Source: Flavobacteriales bacterium (GTDB taxonomy: Bacteria > Bacteroidota > Bacteroidia > NORP154). From it: a stretch of 16,300 nucleotides of DNA. The DNA lies in contig DTSC01000079.1 in NCBI GenBank assembly GCA_012965625.1, forward strand, positions 1 to 16,300, in the 5' to 3' direction. The notes beneath the pieces were generated by a model. It saw only the letters and a program-made list of their open reading frames with translations. It was not told where the DNA came from and made no database searches. The position numbers were made by a program, and so were the translations under genes. The first letter of the stretch is position 1. The number at the start of each line of letters is the position of its first letter. Shown here piece after piece: positions 15,340 to 16,300 of this stretch.

Positions 15340-16300
15340 ATGAAAAGTGAAGACAAGAAATTCAAACGGTATTTAATTACATCTGCCCTGCCTTATGCCA
15401 ATGGACCTTTACACATTGGCCAAATTGCCGGTGCATATATTACAGCTGATATTTATACTCGGTTTCTCCGGTTAAACAACAAGGATGTTGTTTTTGTTTG
15501 CGGATCAGATGAGAATGGCGCTGCTATCACACTAAGGGCAAAAAAAGAAAAGACCAGTCCTAAAGTGATTGTAGACAGGTACCACAAATTAATTAAAGAA
15601 TCATTTTCTGATTTTGGTGTTGAATTTGATATTTACCACAGAACCTCTTCATCATTACATCATGAGACTGCTGCTGCGTTTTTCAATGTGCTTCATGATA
15701 AAGGCCAATTTGAACAAAGGACGGTTGAACAATATTATGATGATGAGCATTCTCAATTTTTAGCCGATCGCTACATTTCCGGTACCTGTCCCAAATGTAC
15801 TTATGAGGCCGCATATGGTGATCAGTGTGAAAAATGCGGTTCTGCCCTAAGTCCTAAGGAGCTGATCTCTCCACGGTCTGCTTTAAGTGGCAATGAACCC
15901 ATTCTGAAGGAAACAACGCACTGGTATCTCCCAATGGGGAATTATGAAGACTGGCTAAAAGAATGGATAATCAAGGGACATAAAGACGATTGGAAAGTAA
16001 ATGTCTATGGGCAATGTAAATCATGGATAGAAGGAGGCTTGAAAAGCAGGGCCATGACTCGCGACCTGGACTGGGGTGTAAAAGTGCCCTTAGAAGGAGC
16101 TGATGGCAAAGTACTTTATGTCTGGCTGGATGCCCCCATAGGATATATTTCTGCCACAAAGCAGTGGGCTTTGGATAATGGTGAGGATTGGGAAAAATAC
16201 TGGAAAGATCCGGATACAAAGCTCGTACATTTTATAGGAAAAGACAATATTGTCTTCCATTGTATCATTTTCCCAATATTGCTTAAAGCACATGGGGAAT
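15340..16300 (+). CDS. metG: Methionyl-tRNA synthetase, 3' end missing
   Basis: The frame is open from ATG 15340 to the window edge (320 codons). It charges tRNA-Met with methionine in the cytoplasm. LITSALPYANGPLHIGQ (12-28) contains the class I HIGH-type motif (H25-I-G-Q). VCGSDENGAAI follows, then a zinc knuckle, C150-x2-C153 and C163-x2-C166, inserted in the connective region as in E. coli-type MetG. SRAMTRDLDWGV and YVWLDAPIGY are further signatures, and the frame ends in FIGKDNIVFHCIIFP. The KMSKS loop, anticodon-binding domain and any C-terminal tRNA-binding domain lie beyond the window. Upstream is A-rich (TAGAAAAATG) without a Shine-Dalgarno, usual in Bacteroidota. It is divergent from the LD-carboxypeptidase gene, with a shared promoter region. 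Confidence 0.97.
   Translation, partial: MKSEDKKFKRYLITSALPYANGPLHIGQIAGAYITADIYTRFLRLNNKDVVFVCGSDENGAAITLRAKKEKTSPKVIVDRYHKLIKESFSDFGVEFDIYHRTSSSLHHETAAAFFNVLHDKGQFEQRTVEQYYDDEHSQFLADRYISGTCPKCTYEAAYGDQCEKCGSALSPKELISPRSALSGNEPILKETTHWYLPMGNYEDWLKEWIIKGHKDDWKVNVYGQCKSWIEGGLKSRAMTRDLDWGVKVPLEGADGKVLYVWLDAPIGYISATKQWALDNGEDWEKYWKDPDTKLVHFIGKDNIVFHCIIFPILLKAHGE

Noticed and set aside
15971..16293. Minus-strand open frames opposite metG
   Set aside because: They lie wholly opposite conserved metG coding sequence and their products show no recognisable domain.

Overview
The window looks like a chromosomal segment of a low-GC member of the Bacteroidota, most likely a Flavobacteriia-like lineage. 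This rests on three things seen in the sequence. The first gene is a giant secreted protein with SprB-type repeats and a type IX secretion (T9SS) type A sorting domain. ispG is the long form with an insert between barrel and iron-sulfur domain. Candidate promoters match the Bacteroidota -7 box TAnnTTTG, while Shine-Dalgarno sequences are weak or absent. I see no phage, insertion sequence, CRISPR array, tRNA or rRNA, and no stretch over 300 bases without a gene.

Layout: (1) 1-4062 (+) is the 3' part of a large T9SS-exported adhesin-like protein, followed by a strong, probably bidirectional terminator at 4081-4117 that also faces the minus-strand genes. (2) 4147-7365 (-) is a likely operon, DUF502 membrane protein, then an exported coiled-coil protein of unknown function, then ispG; the last two abut as TAA|ATG. 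(3) 7548-8024 (-) is an Lrp/AsnC-type regulator with its own candidate promoter. (4) 8170-about 15292 (-) is a tightly packed run, probably one operon: LD-carboxypeptidase, YraN-family protein, RluB-type pseudouridine synthase, AsmA-like protein, orphan sensor histidine kinase and hemW, with gaps of 12, 0, 39, 56 and 23 nt. (5) 15340-16300 (+) is the 5' part of metG (methionyl-tRNA synthetase), cut by the window edge.

Functionally the minus-strand run is a mix typical of housekeeping operons: peptidoglycan recycling, rRNA modification, envelope biogenesis and signalling, and heme handling. The ispG operon links isoprenoid precursor synthesis to two unexplained envelope proteins. I found no convincing new multi-gene system. 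The observations most worth checking are a perfect 16-bp palindrome at 15273-15288 that places two back-to-back TAnnTTTG boxes between metG and the LD-carboxypeptidase operon, a complete adhesin-type domain nested inside one SprB repeat, and a possible small membrane peptide at 7393-7518.
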